Source: Alphaproteobacteria bacterium
GTDB lineage: Bacteria > Pseudomonadota > Alphaproteobacteria > UBA8366
Direction of reading: 5' to 3'
Assembly: GCA_021774335.1 (NCBI GenBank)
Contig: JAJFJD010000040.1
Coordinates: 186,001 to 250,000, forward strand
DNA: 64,000 nucleotides
Part shown: piece after piece, positions 46,364 to 55,893 of the stretch
Layout of the letters: each line of letters opens with the position of its first letter
How positions within the stretch are numbered: the stretch's first letter is position 1
Made by a program: the position numbers and the translations under genes
Notes under the pieces: model-generated
Seen by the model: the letters and a program-made list of their open reading frames with translations, nothing else
Told to the model about the DNA's origin: nothing
Database searches by the model: none

Positions 46364-47518
46364 ATGGTTCTGAAGGTCGCGTCACGGGCGGGCATTCCGC
46401 CTTTCATGGTGATGGACGTGTTGCGTGACGCGAACGAGCGCGCCGCCGCGCAACAAGCCGTCTATCATCTCGAGCTCGGTCAACCGGGAACCGGCGCACC
46501 GGAAGGTGTGCTGGACGCCGCCCGCGCCGCGTTGTCGAGCAACCGCCTGGGATATACCGAAGCGTTCGGCATACCGCCGTTGCGCGAAGCGATTGCCGGA
46601 CACTACCGCGACTATTACGGCGTGGCGTTGGATGCGGACCGGGTCGTCGTCACGACCGGATCGTCGGGCGGATTTGTCCTCGCGTTTCTGGCGGCGTTCG
46701 AGGCCGGCGACCGGGTTGCGCTCGCGTCTCCCGGCTATCCCTGTTACCGCAATATTCTGTCGGCCTTCGGGGTCGAGCCGGTCACGCTGCTGGCCGAGCC
46801 GAAAGACCGGTTCCAGCCGACGCCGGCCCTGCTGGACAAGGCGCTGCGCGATGGGCCTATCGACGGTTTGATCGTCGCATCGCCGTCGAACCCGGCCGGC
46901 ACAATGCTGGACCGCAGGGATTTGTCCGCGCTGGTCGATTACTGCAGGGCGAATGGAATCCGGCTGATTTCCGATGAGATCTATCACGGTATCACCTATG
47001 ACCGCCGGGCAGATACCGCCGTCGAGTTCGATGACTCGGTTATCATCATCAACAGTTTCTCGAAATATTTTTCGATGACCGGTTGGCGCGTCGGATGGAT
47101 GGTCGTGCCGCCGGACCTCTCGCGAACGATCGAATGCCTCGCGCAGAATTTCTTTATTTCAGCGCCAACGCTGTCTCAGATTGCAGCGGTCGCCGCTTTC
47201 GATTGCGGTGAGGAAAATGAACGGCGGGTGGGCTCCTATCGCGCCAACCGTGACCTTTTGCTTGAAGCGCTGCCGAAGGCCGGCTTTGAAAAATTCGCAC
47301 CCGCGGACGGCGCTTTCTACGTCTATGTCGATATCGGCGGCCTGACGAATGACAGCGAAGCATTTTGCCGCAAGATACTCGCCGACACCGGGGTCGCCCT
47401 CGCGCCCGGGCTGGATTTTGATCCTGATCGCGGCAACCGGTTCCTGCGTATTTCATACGCCGAGACGAATGCCGCGATCGAAGCGGCGGCGACCCTTTTG
47501 ATCGACCGCGACCGCTAG
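46364..47518 (+). CDS. Class I/II pyridoxal-phosphate aminotransferase
   Basis: 384 residues, cytoplasmic. Family blocks: LGQPGTGAPEGVLDAARAAL, TTGSSGGFVLAFLAAFEAGD (cofactor phosphate site), SPSNPAGT (conserved Asn), ISDEIYHGITY (Asp/Tyr contacts), the lysine in INSFSKYFSMTGWRVGW, and the substrate carboxylate arginine in NRFLRISYAE. It most resembles aspartate/aromatic-type fold I aminotransferases; the amino donor cannot be told. Encoded six bases after the GGT-like lipoprotein, and its stop codon overlaps the stop of the convergent CFA-like gene. Confidence 0.92.
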   Translation: MVLKVASRAGIPPFMVMDVLRDANERAAAQQAVYHLELGQPGTGAPEGVLDAARAALSSNRLGYTEAFGIPPLREAIAGHYRDYYGVALDADRVVVTTGSSGGFVLAFLAAFEAGDRVALASPGYPCYRNILSAFGVEPVTLLAEPKDRFQPTPALLDKALRDGPIDGLIVASPSNPAGTMLDRRDLSALVDYCRANGIRLISDEIYHGITYDRRADTAVEFDDSVIIINSFSKYFSMTGWRVGWMVVPPDLSRTIECLAQNFFISAPTLSQIAAVAAFDCGEENERRVGSYRANRDLLLEALPKAGFEKFAPADGAFYVYVDIGGLTNDSEAFCRKILADTGVALAPGLDFDPDRGNRFLRISYAETNAAIEAAATLLIDRDR

Positions 47519-48783
47519 GAACGATCCTTACGGAACAGCGCCTGCGCGACGTAGTAGCCCGTCGCGTCGAAGGCGGCCTCCGATGCGGCGAAATAGAAAT
47601 TCCACATCCGCCGGAAGCGCGTATCGTATTTCTGCGGATCCAGAGATTCGCTCCGCGCATTGAACCGGCGCCGCCAATGCCGCAGCGTGTTGGAGTAGTG
47701 AAAACTCTCGTGGACGAAGGCGGGGCGTTCAAGCGTCAAGCCAGCGTCTATCCCACTGTCGGTCAATTCTAAGTCCAACGGGATATAGCCGCCCGGAAAA
47801 ATATAACGGTCGATCCACGGGCTGGTCTTGCCCGGCGTCGGGCGAACGATTGAGTGCACCAGGGCTCGACCGCCCGGCCTGAGCATCCGTTTGATCGCGC
47901 CGAAATAGTCGGCGAATTGATGCCGGCCCACATGCTCGAACATCCCGATGCTGACGATGCGGTCGAACCTTTCCGCATTCGCGGCCGCGAAATCCCGGTA
48001 GTCCTGCAGCCGATACTGCAGGCGGTTACCGTGGACCACGTTGGCTCTGATGCGCGCGAAATTATACTGCTGTTCGGCGAGGGTAATGCCGGCCACGTCA
48101 CCCGCATCGGTTTCCTGTACGAGGCGGCGGGTAAGCTCACCCCAACCGCAGCCGACGTCGAGAACCGACATGCCGGGCCGGACATCCAATCGCTCGATGC
48201 TCGTCCGTAGTTTGTTGATCTGAGCGTCGCGGAGGCTCTGCGACGGTGTTTCGAAGAAGGCGCAGGAATAGTTCATGCCTTCATCGAGAAATGTCTCATA
48301 CAGATCGTTGCCGAGGTCGTAGTGGTGCGCGGCATTCTTGCGGCTGCGGGTCGGCCCGTTTTGCCGGTGAGGGTCGAACAACCAGTTCTGTATGGCGGTA
48401 ATCGCCCGGAACGTATGGCTCTGCAGCTGTGCTTCCTGGTTGATCAGTATTCGCCCGATAAAGGTTGCGAGATCGCCCTGCTGGAGATGCCAGTCGCCGT
48501 CCATATATCCTTCACCCACGGCGAGATCGGGCTGGGCAAGTGCGCGCCGCAGGAAGCGGGTGTTGTCGACCCGCATCGCGCAGAAATCCCCATCGCCATC
48601 GCCGACCGGAATGCCCGGACTGTTGCGGTAGGAGATTGCGAGATTGCCGGATCGGATCAACGACCGAATCAGGGGAACAAAAAGTCGATATACGAAGGTA
48701 TCAAAGACCGGGTCCGCCGGCCGATGCTCGGCATCGACGGTATTGTGGAAGTTGGGACCCGGCGGTGCGCTATGCTGTGCCAT
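47515..48783 (-). CDS. Cyclopropane-fatty-acyl-phospholipid synthase family methyltransferase
   Basis: 422 residues from ATG 48783 (a GTG at 48807 is also possible). The N-terminal ~115 residues include MDGDWHLQQGDLATFIGRIL, the CFAS lipid-binding module. The catalytic domain starts HHYDLGNDLYETFLDEGMNYSCAFF, then the SAM site VLDVGCGWGELT, FDRIVSIGMFEHVG, and the C-terminal YIFPGGYIPLDLEL and HYSNTLRHW blocks. It methylenates unsaturated lipid acyl chains or makes a related methyl/furan lipid. Lies between the aminotransferase and rne with no obvious operon partner. Confidence 0.9.
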   Translation of the reverse strand: MAQHSAPPGPNFHNTVDAEHRPADPVFDTFVYRLFVPLIRSLIRSGNLAISYRNSPGIPVGDGDGDFCAMRVDNTRFLRRALAQPDLAVGEGYMDGDWHLQQGDLATFIGRILINQEAQLQSHTFRAITAIQNWLFDPHRQNGPTRSRKNAAHHYDLGNDLYETFLDEGMNYSCAFFETPSQSLRDAQINKLRTSIERLDVRPGMSVLDVGCGWGELTRRLVQETDAGDVAGITLAEQQYNFARIRANVVHGNRLQYRLQDYRDFAAANAERFDRIVSIGMFEHVGRHQFADYFGAIKRMLRPGGRALVHSIVRPTPGKTSPWIDRYIFPGGYIPLDLELTDSGIDAGLTLERPAFVHESFHYSNTLRHWRRRFNARSESLDPQKYDTRFRRMWNFYFAASEAAFDATGYYVAQALFRKDRS

Positions 48784-48859
48784 CGGTATGCTGACCGAAT
48801 ACCGCACCCAGGAATCATGGGTGCCGGTACTCGACTCCCAAGTCTTTCTGATTGGAAAA

Positions 48860-48890
48860 GGCTAACCGACCCTTTCGGGTCGGTCAAACC
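48860..48890 (-). terminator. Hairpin terminator downstream of rne
   Basis: On the minus strand ACCGACCC-GAAA-GGGTCGGT (8-bp stem, GAAA tetraloop) is followed by TAGCCTTTT, about 45 bp after the rne stop. The T-run is short, so termination may be partial. It also faces the CFA-like gene's upstream region. Confidence 0.65.
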
Positions 48891-48930
48891 TTTGCCGTTG
48901 CTTTTTTTGGTCCTAGATAACGAACAGTGA

Positions 48931-51441
48931 CTAGCCGACGACCCGGTTCCACCAGCCAGTTCGTTTCTCACCTGGCTGTTCCGGTTGGACCGGTTGGGAC
49001 TCCTCCGCGGTATCGGATACCGCTACCGGCTCCGGTGCTCGCTCGGGCGACGGCTGCGGTTCGGGTGCTTTTTCCGGCGTGGCATCGGCGTTGCTTCCAG
49101 CAGTATCCGCTTCCGTCATTGGTTTGGCGGTCGAGGCACCGTTGGATGCAGCCTTGTCATCGGATTTCGGCGTTTCCGCGTCGTCCTTCGGCTTCCGGCT
49201 TCGGGTCGTGCGGGTGCGCCGTCGCGGCGTCTTCGGTTTGGCGGCAGCTTTCTCGGGCGCGTCACCGTCGGCTGCGGCATCCGTTACCGGATCGGCCGCC
49301 GCATCGGCAACCGCTTCATCCGGCTGCGAACTGTCGGAATCCACGGCCGTAGCCTCGCTGGCGGTCGTGTCTGCGTTGCCTTCGGCCGTGTCTTTGGCGC
49401 TGGCCGGCCGGCGGCGCGTGCGCCGTCTCCGCGGTTTCGGATTCTCTTCCGCGGGCTGGTCCTCGATCACAGGCTGCTCACTCGATCCGGGATCGTCTGT
49501 TGAAGCCTCGATCTCAGCAGCCGGCTCTCCGTCGGAAATGTCGCTGACGGCGGTTTCGGTGTCGCCGCTCTCAGCGGCCTTCGGTCGTCGGTTCCTGCGG
49601 CGTCCGCCTCGGCGGCCGCGTTTCCGGCGGCGCGGTTGGCCGTCGCCGTCCTGCTCTGAGGTCTCGGCGGTATCATCTTTTTCTTCTGCTTCGCTCGCGT
49701 CGGCCGCTTCCTGCGGCTCCGCAACGGCGTCGCTCTCCGACTCCGACCGGCGTCGCCGGCGCGGTCGCCGTTTGCGTTGTCCTTGCCGATCGCGGTCGTT
49801 ATCGCGATCCTCCGTCTCAACACGGATGGTCTCGCCGGTACCACCCCGGACGATATCGATGGAGAAGGCCGGAGCCATGATGCTGTTGTCCGCGACGATC
49901 ATAATCTTGATGCCGTAGCGCAATTCAAGATCATGCAGTTTCGACCGTTTCTGGTTGAGCATGTAGAGTGCGGCTTCACTTGGCATCGAAACGGCCATTT
50001 CGGTCGACCGCTTGCGCAATGCCTCTTCCTCGATGGCGCGGAGGATATAGAGCGCGGTCCATTCGACCGACCGGATGTACCCCGAACCGCCGCAATGTGG
50101 GCAGAGTTCGCTGGACATTTCCGTCAGGCTTGGACGGAGCCGCTGGCGCGACATTTCGAGCAGGCCGAAATGGCTGATTCGACCGACCTGAATACGTGCC
50201 CGGTCAAGCCGCAGCGCTTCCTTCAAGCGGCGCTCCACCGCTTGGTTGTTTCGCGAATCCTCCATATCGATGAAGTCGATCACGATGAGGCCCGCAAGGT
50301 CCCGCAGCCGAAGTTGCCGCGAGACTTCATCGGCGGCCTCAAGGTTGGTTTTCTGCGCTGTCTCTTCGATATGGCGTTCTCGCGTCGACCGGCCGGAGTT
50401 GACGTCGATCGCCACCAGCGCTTCGGTCTGATGCAGTACGATATAGCCGCCGGACGGCAGTTTCACCTCCGGGCTATGGATGGCGTCGATCTGCCCTTCC
50501 ACCTGGAAATGCTGGAACATGGGCGTTCCGTCGGTCTTGTGCGGCTGGACGCGCTTGGCGTGGCTCGGCATCAGCGTCCGCATGAAGTCCTTCGCGATGC
50601 GATATCCATCGTCGCCTTCGATCAGGACTTCTTCGATTTCCTTCGTGTACATGTCGCGGATCGCGCGCTTGATCAGGTTGGCTTCCTCGTAGATCAAGGC
50701 CGGTGCGGTTGAATCGAGCGTATCCGTGCGGATGGTGTCCCAAAGCCGCAGGAGATATTCGGCGTCCCGCTTGATTTCCGCCTTTGTGCGTTCCGATCCG
50801 GCGGTCCGCACGATGACCGCCATGCCGTCGGGAATCCCGAGGTCGTCGAGAACCTTTTTCAGCCGCTTGCGGTCGCGCATGTTATTGATCTTGCGGCTAA
50901 TACCGCCGCCGCGCGCCGTGTTCGGCATCAGGACACAATAGCGGCCCGGCAATGAGAGATACGTGGTGAGGGCGGCGCCCTTGTTGCCACGTTCCTCTTT
51001 CACGACCTGTACCAGGATGACCTGGCCGCGCTTGATGACTTCTTGAATCTTGTAGCGTCGGCGGAGTCGGGCCCGGCGGCGTTCGACATCTTCCAAATCG
51101 TCGCCGCCAACCGTTTCGAACTGTTCGGTCTCGTCCTGTTCCTCGCCTTCGTCGAGCGCCGCTTCTTCGGCGATCAGCTTCTGGCGATCGGCAACCGGGA
51201 TTTTGTAATAGTCGGGGTGTATTTCGTTGAAGGCGAGAAAACCGTGCCTGTTGCCTCCATACTCGACAAAGGCCGCCTGAAGCGAGGGTTCGACCCGCGT
51301 TACTTTCGCGAGGTAGACATTCCCTTTTAGTTGCTTCTTACTTTCCGAGTCGTAGTCAAACTCCTCGAGCCGATTCCCCTTGAGTACGACTACCCGCGTC
51401 TCTTCGGACTGCGAGGCGTCGATAAGCATACGTCGCGTCAT
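48931..51441 (-). CDS. rne: Ribonuclease E/G (RNase E)
   Basis: 836 residues. The main endonuclease of mRNA turnover and rRNA processing. The catalytic half starts MTRRMLIDASQSEETRVVVL. It has an S1 RNA-binding domain (about 35-125, with an alphaproteobacterial acidic insert EEQDETEQF), the 5' sensor/DNase-I-like region with VDVNSGR and VIDFIDM (metal site), and the Zn-link CPHCGGSG near residue 450. From ~545 the protein is low-complexity: alternating Arg-rich blocks (KRRPRRRRR, RRRKRGRRGGRRRNRRPK) and acidic/Ala-rich stretches. This is the disordered degradosome scaffold, and it ends in a short conserved GWWNRVVG tail. rne-amiC-mrcA-prfB order is alphaproteobacterial. Confidence 0.96.
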   Translation of the reverse strand: MTRRMLIDASQSEETRVVVLKGNRLEEFDYDSESKKQLKGNVYLAKVTRVEPSLQAAFVEYGGNRHGFLAFNEIHPDYYKIPVADRQKLIAEEAALDEGEEQDETEQFETVGGDDLEDVERRRARLRRRYKIQEVIKRGQVILVQVVKEERGNKGAALTTYLSLPGRYCVLMPNTARGGGISRKINNMRDRKRLKKVLDDLGIPDGMAVIVRTAGSERTKAEIKRDAEYLLRLWDTIRTDTLDSTAPALIYEEANLIKRAIRDMYTKEIEEVLIEGDDGYRIAKDFMRTLMPSHAKRVQPHKTDGTPMFQHFQVEGQIDAIHSPEVKLPSGGYIVLHQTEALVAIDVNSGRSTRERHIEETAQKTNLEAADEVSRQLRLRDLAGLIVIDFIDMEDSRNNQAVERRLKEALRLDRARIQVGRISHFGLLEMSRQRLRPSLTEMSSELCPHCGGSGYIRSVEWTALYILRAIEEEALRKRSTEMAVSMPSEAALYMLNQKRSKLHDLELRYGIKIMIVADNSIMAPAFSIDIVRGGTGETIRVETEDRDNDRDRQGQRKRRPRRRRRSESESDAVAEPQEAADASEAEEKDDTAETSEQDGDGQPRRRKRGRRGGRRRNRRPKAAESGDTETAVSDISDGEPAAEIEASTDDPGSSEQPVIEDQPAEENPKPRRRRTRRRPASAKDTAEGNADTTASEATAVDSDSSQPDEAVADAAADPVTDAAADGDAPEKAAAKPKTPRRRTRTTRSRKPKDDAETPKSDDKAASNGASTAKPMTEADTAGSNADATPEKAPEPQPSPERAPEPVAVSDTAEESQPVQPEQPGEKRTGWWNRVVG

Positions 51442-51847
51442 TGGTGTTCTCCGGCGCGATTGCCATGAGGGTTGCGCGAACCAACCCTTCGGAATCTGCG
51501 CCTATTTGAATTTCGAGAAGCGACAATGGCGTATGCGTCGTCAAACGGTTGGCGGATTCGCCAGCCAGGACGGCGCGGACTCCAAGCGAATGCCTGACGT
51601 CAAAGCGCAGGGCGCTATGAGTAGGGTCAAGGGCCGGATTCGCGTCGCGCATTGTCACCTTACTGATCATGCCGGGCGTTACGATGCCGCACGGCGGTGG
51701 AAACTGAATAAGCTGTCGTAAGCACTCCTACCCTTTGTCATTCGCATTCGCAACGCCATTCGATTGGATGGTTCGCGCGATGTTTGATTTCGGGTGGCAT
51801 CCGACCAACAATGCGCCGGATGGGCCATACGGGACAGCGCTTAAACT

Positions 51848-51876
51848 AAAATAGGCTCACAGGGTCGATACTACAA
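51848..51876 (-). promoter_or_regulatory. Candidate rne promoter
   Basis: On the minus strand TTGTAG (51876-51871), a 17-bp spacer and TATTTT (51853-51848) predict a start near 51841, giving a leader of about 400 nt before the rne ATG. Confidence 0.45.
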
Positions 51877-51928
51877 TCCGTTATTCGCCGATTTCTGTTG
51901 TTGTTAAAACTAGCAGGAATAAATTGAA

Positions 51929-51956
51929 TTGATGGTAAATGATTATAAAGTATAAT
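51929..51956 (+). promoter_or_regulatory. Candidate amiC promoter
   Basis: TTGATG (51929-51934), 16-bp spacer and a perfect TATAAT (51951-51956) predict transcription start near 51963, about 90 bases before amiC. Confidence 0.55.
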
Positions 51957-52050
51957 TTCGACCACTCGGGCGAAGTCCGCCCAATAGATTTGGCGATTCG
52001 TAAGACTTGGCACCCTATTAACTACCGGATGTTAGGCGACTGTGAATAGT

Positions 52051-53268
52051 ATGGCGATTCGGACAGTCCTGGCGATTACGCTTTTGTTGACGAATATCGG
52101 TTTCGTCAGCGCAATGGAAGTGACCGATGTCCGGATCGGGGCCCATCCTGACAAGACCCGGCTGGTTGTTGAACTCAGCGAGAAGGTCCCCTACCGCATA
52201 TTCACGCTGCCGAATCCTTACCGCATGGTTATCGATCTGCCGCAGGTCGAATGGAAAATCGGTGCGAAAACGTCGAGTCGGTCTTCAGGCGTCATATCCA
52301 GCTACCGCTTTGGCCTATTCCAGAAAGGCAATAGCCGGCTCGTCGTCGACATGAAATCACCGGCGCAGGTCCTTCGGCATGTCTTGCTGCCGCCATCGGG
52401 TAAAAACAAAAATCGCCTGGTGATCGACCTCAAGTCGGTGTCGCCGGCGCTCTTTCAGCGGTCCGAACGGCGCTTCGTCTCGCGGGATTGGGTGGATCCG
52501 AAACCACAGGCCGCGATCGTCCGGCCCGCAGTACTGCCGCCGAGCAAACCGGGAAAGAAGGGTTTTCAGGCACACAAGCGCGTGGTCGTGATCGATCCAG
52601 GGCATGGTGGTCCGGACCCAGGGGCGATTGGGACGTCCGGGCTGCGCGAGAAGGTGGTGACGCTCCGAATCGCACACACCGTAAAGCGGGTGCTCGAGAA
52701 GAGCGGCCGCTACAAAGTGTTCCTGACCCGTAACGAGGACGTCTATGTCCCGTTGCGGAAACGGTTCGAACTGGCCGAAGGGGCACGGGCTGAGCTTTTC
52801 CTGTCGTTGCACGCGGATAGCAACCGGGACCGGCGTCTGCGGGGCGTATCGATCTACACCCTGTCGGAGCGCGCCTCGGATAAGGAGGCCGCGGCGCTCG
52901 CGGCCAAGGAAAACAGGTCCGATGCGATTGCCGGCATCGATTTGTCCAATCAGTCGGATGCGGTGGCATCCTTCCTGATCGAACTGCGCCAGCGGCAGAC
53001 GATGAACGAATCGGCTATTTTCAGCGAAATTCTCATAAAAGAGGTCGCCAAAACGTCGCGGCTGTTAAGGAATACGCACCGGTTTGCCGGGTTCGCGGTC
53101 CTAAAATCGCCCGATGTACCCTCGATTCTGATGGAATTGGGATATTTGTCGAACCGGCAGGACGAGCGTCTGCTGCGCAAGCGCAAACATTATATCAAGG
53201 TGGCGGAGTCTATTTTGCGGGCCGCCGATAAGTATTTTGTGCGTAAAGAACGGTTGAGCCGTTCATAA
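52051..53268 (+). CDS. amiC: N-acetylmuramoyl-L-alanine amidase (AmiC type)
   Basis: 405 residues from ATG 52051 (a GTG three codons earlier is possible). Signal peptide with cleavage near VSA (residue 20). An AMIN domain (about 22-125; VTDVRIGAHPDKTRLVVELSEKVPYRIF) targets the septum. The catalytic Amidase_3 domain (about 180-400) has zinc ligands in VIDPGHGGPDPGAIG, the glutamate in GLREKVVTL, the histidine in FLSLHADSN, and ILMELGYLSN near the end. It cleaves the peptide from glycan in dividing-cell peptidoglycan. Followed 78 bp later by mrcA. Confidence 0.95.
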   Translation: MAIRTVLAITLLLTNIGFVSAMEVTDVRIGAHPDKTRLVVELSEKVPYRIFTLPNPYRMVIDLPQVEWKIGAKTSSRSSGVISSYRFGLFQKGNSRLVVDMKSPAQVLRHVLLPPSGKNKNRLVIDLKSVSPALFQRSERRFVSRDWVDPKPQAAIVRPAVLPPSKPGKKGFQAHKRVVVIDPGHGGPDPGAIGTSGLREKVVTLRIAHTVKRVLEKSGRYKVFLTRNEDVYVPLRKRFELAEGARAELFLSLHADSNRDRRLRGVSIYTLSERASDKEAAALAAKENRSDAIAGIDLSNQSDAVASFLIELRQRQTMNESAIFSEILIKEVAKTSRLLRNTHRFAGFAVLKSPDVPSILMELGYLSNRQDERLLRKRKHYIKVAESILRAADKYFVRKERLSRS

Positions 53269-53346
53269 CTTGGCCATATTTAGAGGCTAGCGTCCGTCGC
53301 CCGTGGAGGGACGGGTCGATTTGATCAAATTACGCCTGGAAGGCCC

Positions 53347-55815
53347 ATGTCCCGCATAGCGAAAGCGCTCGTTTTCGTCTTTTCGTTCGGTTTCTTCCTG
53401 TCGCTCGCCGGTGCGGGGGGAGGGCTGTATCTGCTGTGGCATTACAGCCGGGGACTGCCGGATTATAAGCAACTCGCGAAATACGACCCGCCGACGGTTA
53501 CCCGTGTGCATGCTGGCGACGGCCGGCTGATCGCCGAGTATGCCGTGGAGCGCCGGGTCTTTGTTCCCGTCCGGGCTATGCCCCGGCATCTCATCAGCGC
53601 ATTCATCGCGGCGGAAGATAAGAATTTCTACCACCATCCGGGTGTCGATCTGGTCGCTCTTGGACGGGCGGTGGCGACAAACGTGGTCAATATCGTCACC
53701 CGGCGGTCCCGCCGTCCGGTCGGTGCGTCGACGATCACCCAACAAGTCGCCAAGAATTTTCTGTTGACGAATGAGGTCAGCTTCGAGCGTAAGATCAAGG
53801 AAGCGATCCTCGCGTTCAGGATCGAACGGGCCTTCGAGAAATCGAGAATTCTGGAGCTGTATCTGAATGAGATTTACCTCGGCTACGGTTCCTACGGCGT
53901 CGCCGCGGCGTCGCTCAACTACTTCAATAAGTCGCTCGATGAATTGACGATCGCCGAGGCGGCCTATCTGGCGGCATTGCCGAAAGCGCCGAACAACTAC
54001 CATCCCATCCGACGCTACGATGCGGCCGTGGCCCGGCGAAACTGGGCGGTCGGCCGCATGATGGAAGAGGGATATATCGACCGCTCCACGGCCGAACAGG
54101 CCGTCGAAGAGCGTCTCGTCGTTGTGCCGAGATCTGCGACACAGGTCGTCCAGGCCGATTATTATCTCGAGGAGGTGCGCCGCGAGCTTGTCGAACGCTT
54201 CGGCGAGCGGGGGCTGTATGAAGGCGGATTGTCCGTTCGCACAACGCTTGATCCAAAGATGCAATCGATTGCGGACCAAGCACTGCGGAAAGGGCTGATC
54301 GACTATGATCGCCGGCATGGCTGGCGCGGTCCGCTCGCGAAGATTCCCGCGAACGGAAACTGGGTCGGCTACCTGCGTGAAGTTTCCGTGCCGTCTGGGG
54401 CCGGCGACTGGAAGGTTGCGGTGGTATTGAAAGTCACCGACGCTACGGCCGAAATCGGGTTTGACAGCGACATCCAGGGCAAGATTCCGTTGGCGGAGCT
54501 GGCCTGGGCACGCGCGGCGCTCAAGGACCAGAAACGCGGGTCCGCCGTACGCCGGGCGACCGACGTGTTGGCGCCGGGTGATGTCGTGCTGGTCGAGGCG
54601 GTTTCCCGCAAGCCGAAGGTCAAAGACAAGGGACCGACCGAGTATCCGCCGAACACCTACGCCTTGCGCCAAGTGCCGGAGATCAACGGCGCGATCCTCG
54701 CACTCAATCCGCATACCGGACGAATTCTGGCGATGACGGGTGGCTATGACTATGAGACGAGCGAATTCAACAGGGCCGTACAGGCAAAGCGGCAACCCGG
54801 GTCGGCATTCAAGCCATTCGTTTATCTGGCGGCATTGGACCGTGGCTATACGCCGTCGACGATTATCCTCGACGCACCGTTCGTCATCGACCAGGGCCCC
54901 GGTCTGGGCAAGTGGAAACCGGCCAACTATACGAAGCGCTTTTATGGGCCGAGCCCGATGCGGATCGGCATCGAGCGGTCGCGCAATCTGATGACCGTTC
55001 GATTGGCGCAGACCATCGGTATGAAACCGATCGTCGAGACGGCCCAGCAATTCGGCATGTTCGATGTGATGACCGAACAACTGGCAATGGCGCTGGGCGC
55101 GGGCGAGACCACACTGCTTCGGCTGACCGCGGCTTACGGCATGTTGGTCAACGGCGGCAAGGCGATCAAGCCGACGCTGATCGACCGGGTCCAGGACCGC
55201 AACGGCAAAACGGTGTTCCGGCACGACACGCGTGCCTGTCAGGACTGCACCGTGACGGCCTGGGAAGGGCAGGAGCCGCCGGCGATTCCCGATACGCGCG
55301 ACCAGATCGCAGACCCGGCGTCGGCCTACCAGATCGTATCCATGCTCGAAGGCGTGGTGAAGCGTGGAACGGGGCGGCGAATCAGTTCGATCGGCAAGCC
55401 GCTGGCCGGCAAGACCGGAACGACCAACGACAGCCGTGATACCTGGTTCATCGGCTTTTCGCCTGACCTTGCAGTCGGTGTTTTCGTTGGTTTCGATGCG
55501 CCGCGCACCCTCGGCCGGAAAGAAAGCGGATCGACCGTGGCGGCGCCGATCTTCAAGGATTTCATGGCCACGGCGCTGGCCGATCGACCGGCCGTGCCGT
55601 TCCGAATTCCGCCCGGCATTCGCCATGTGCGGGTGAACGCGGCGAGTGGATTGCCCGCGCGGGCGGGTGACCGCAACGTTATCACCGAGGCCTACAAGAC
55701 GGGGACCGAGCCCGACTCGATCACCGAACGCAGGGTTATCGGCGGCGGTGAAGTGCGCGCGGCCACGCCTGGCGAGCGGCCATCCTCCGTATCGCCGGCG
55801 CGCGGTCTCTACTAG
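53347..55815 (+). CDS. mrcA: Class A penicillin-binding protein 1A
   Basis: 822 residues; polymerises and cross-links peptidoglycan. One N-terminal membrane helix (about 8-30) precedes the GT51 glycosyltransferase domain with catalytic glutamates in AFIAAEDKNFYHHPGVD and ASTITQQVAKNFLL. An OB-like insert (about 320-430) follows, then the transpeptidase domain with SxxK (PGSAFKPFVY), SxN in IERSRNLMTVRLAQ and KTGTTNDSRDTWFIG. ATG 53347 follows GGAAGG. An 848-codon open frame runs antisense through the whole gene but has no coding character. Confidence 0.96.
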   Translation: MSRIAKALVFVFSFGFFLSLAGAGGGLYLLWHYSRGLPDYKQLAKYDPPTVTRVHAGDGRLIAEYAVERRVFVPVRAMPRHLISAFIAAEDKNFYHHPGVDLVALGRAVATNVVNIVTRRSRRPVGASTITQQVAKNFLLTNEVSFERKIKEAILAFRIERAFEKSRILELYLNEIYLGYGSYGVAAASLNYFNKSLDELTIAEAAYLAALPKAPNNYHPIRRYDAAVARRNWAVGRMMEEGYIDRSTAEQAVEERLVVVPRSATQVVQADYYLEEVRRELVERFGERGLYEGGLSVRTTLDPKMQSIADQALRKGLIDYDRRHGWRGPLAKIPANGNWVGYLREVSVPSGAGDWKVAVVLKVTDATAEIGFDSDIQGKIPLAELAWARAALKDQKRGSAVRRATDVLAPGDVVLVEAVSRKPKVKDKGPTEYPPNTYALRQVPEINGAILALNPHTGRILAMTGGYDYETSEFNRAVQAKRQPGSAFKPFVYLAALDRGYTPSTIILDAPFVIDQGPGLGKWKPANYTKRFYGPSPMRIGIERSRNLMTVRLAQTIGMKPIVETAQQFGMFDVMTEQLAMALGAGETTLLRLTAAYGMLVNGGKAIKPTLIDRVQDRNGKTVFRHDTRACQDCTVTAWEGQEPPAIPDTRDQIADPASAYQIVSMLEGVVKRGTGRRISSIGKPLAGKTGTTNDSRDTWFIGFSPDLAVGVFVGFDAPRTLGRKESGSTVAAPIFKDFMATALADRPAVPFRIPPGIRHVRVNAASGLPARAGDRNVITEAYKTGTEPDSITERRVIGGGEVRAATPGERPSSVSPARGLY

Positions 55816-55893
55816 CCGAAATCCACTTGCCATACATGGTTGCTTCGCTTACATGCAGCGTCCAGGAAGCGCTAACACAGAGCGGAGAAAACC

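Larger units (their letters stand above)
51442..52050. other. 609-bp divergent intergenic region between rne and amiC
   Basis: It holds divergent promoter candidates for rne (51848-51876, minus) and amiC (51929-51956, plus), listed separately. The ~400 bp at 51442-51840 would then be a long untranslated rne leader. Short open frames on both strands in 51356-51721 lack Shine-Dalgarno sequences and family resemblance, so I call no gene. The segment 51880-52040 is AT-rich. Confidence 0.5.

Noticed and set aside
51356..51721. Short open frames on both strands upstream of rne
   Set aside because: Overlap the rne start and its predicted leader; no ribosome site and odd composition.
53287..55833. 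848-codon open frame on the minus strand across mrcA
   Set aside because: It is antisense to a clear PBP1A with all motifs in order. It has an Arg/Gly/Asp-rich composition typical of GC-rich antisense frames and no Shine-Dalgarno or recognisable domain.
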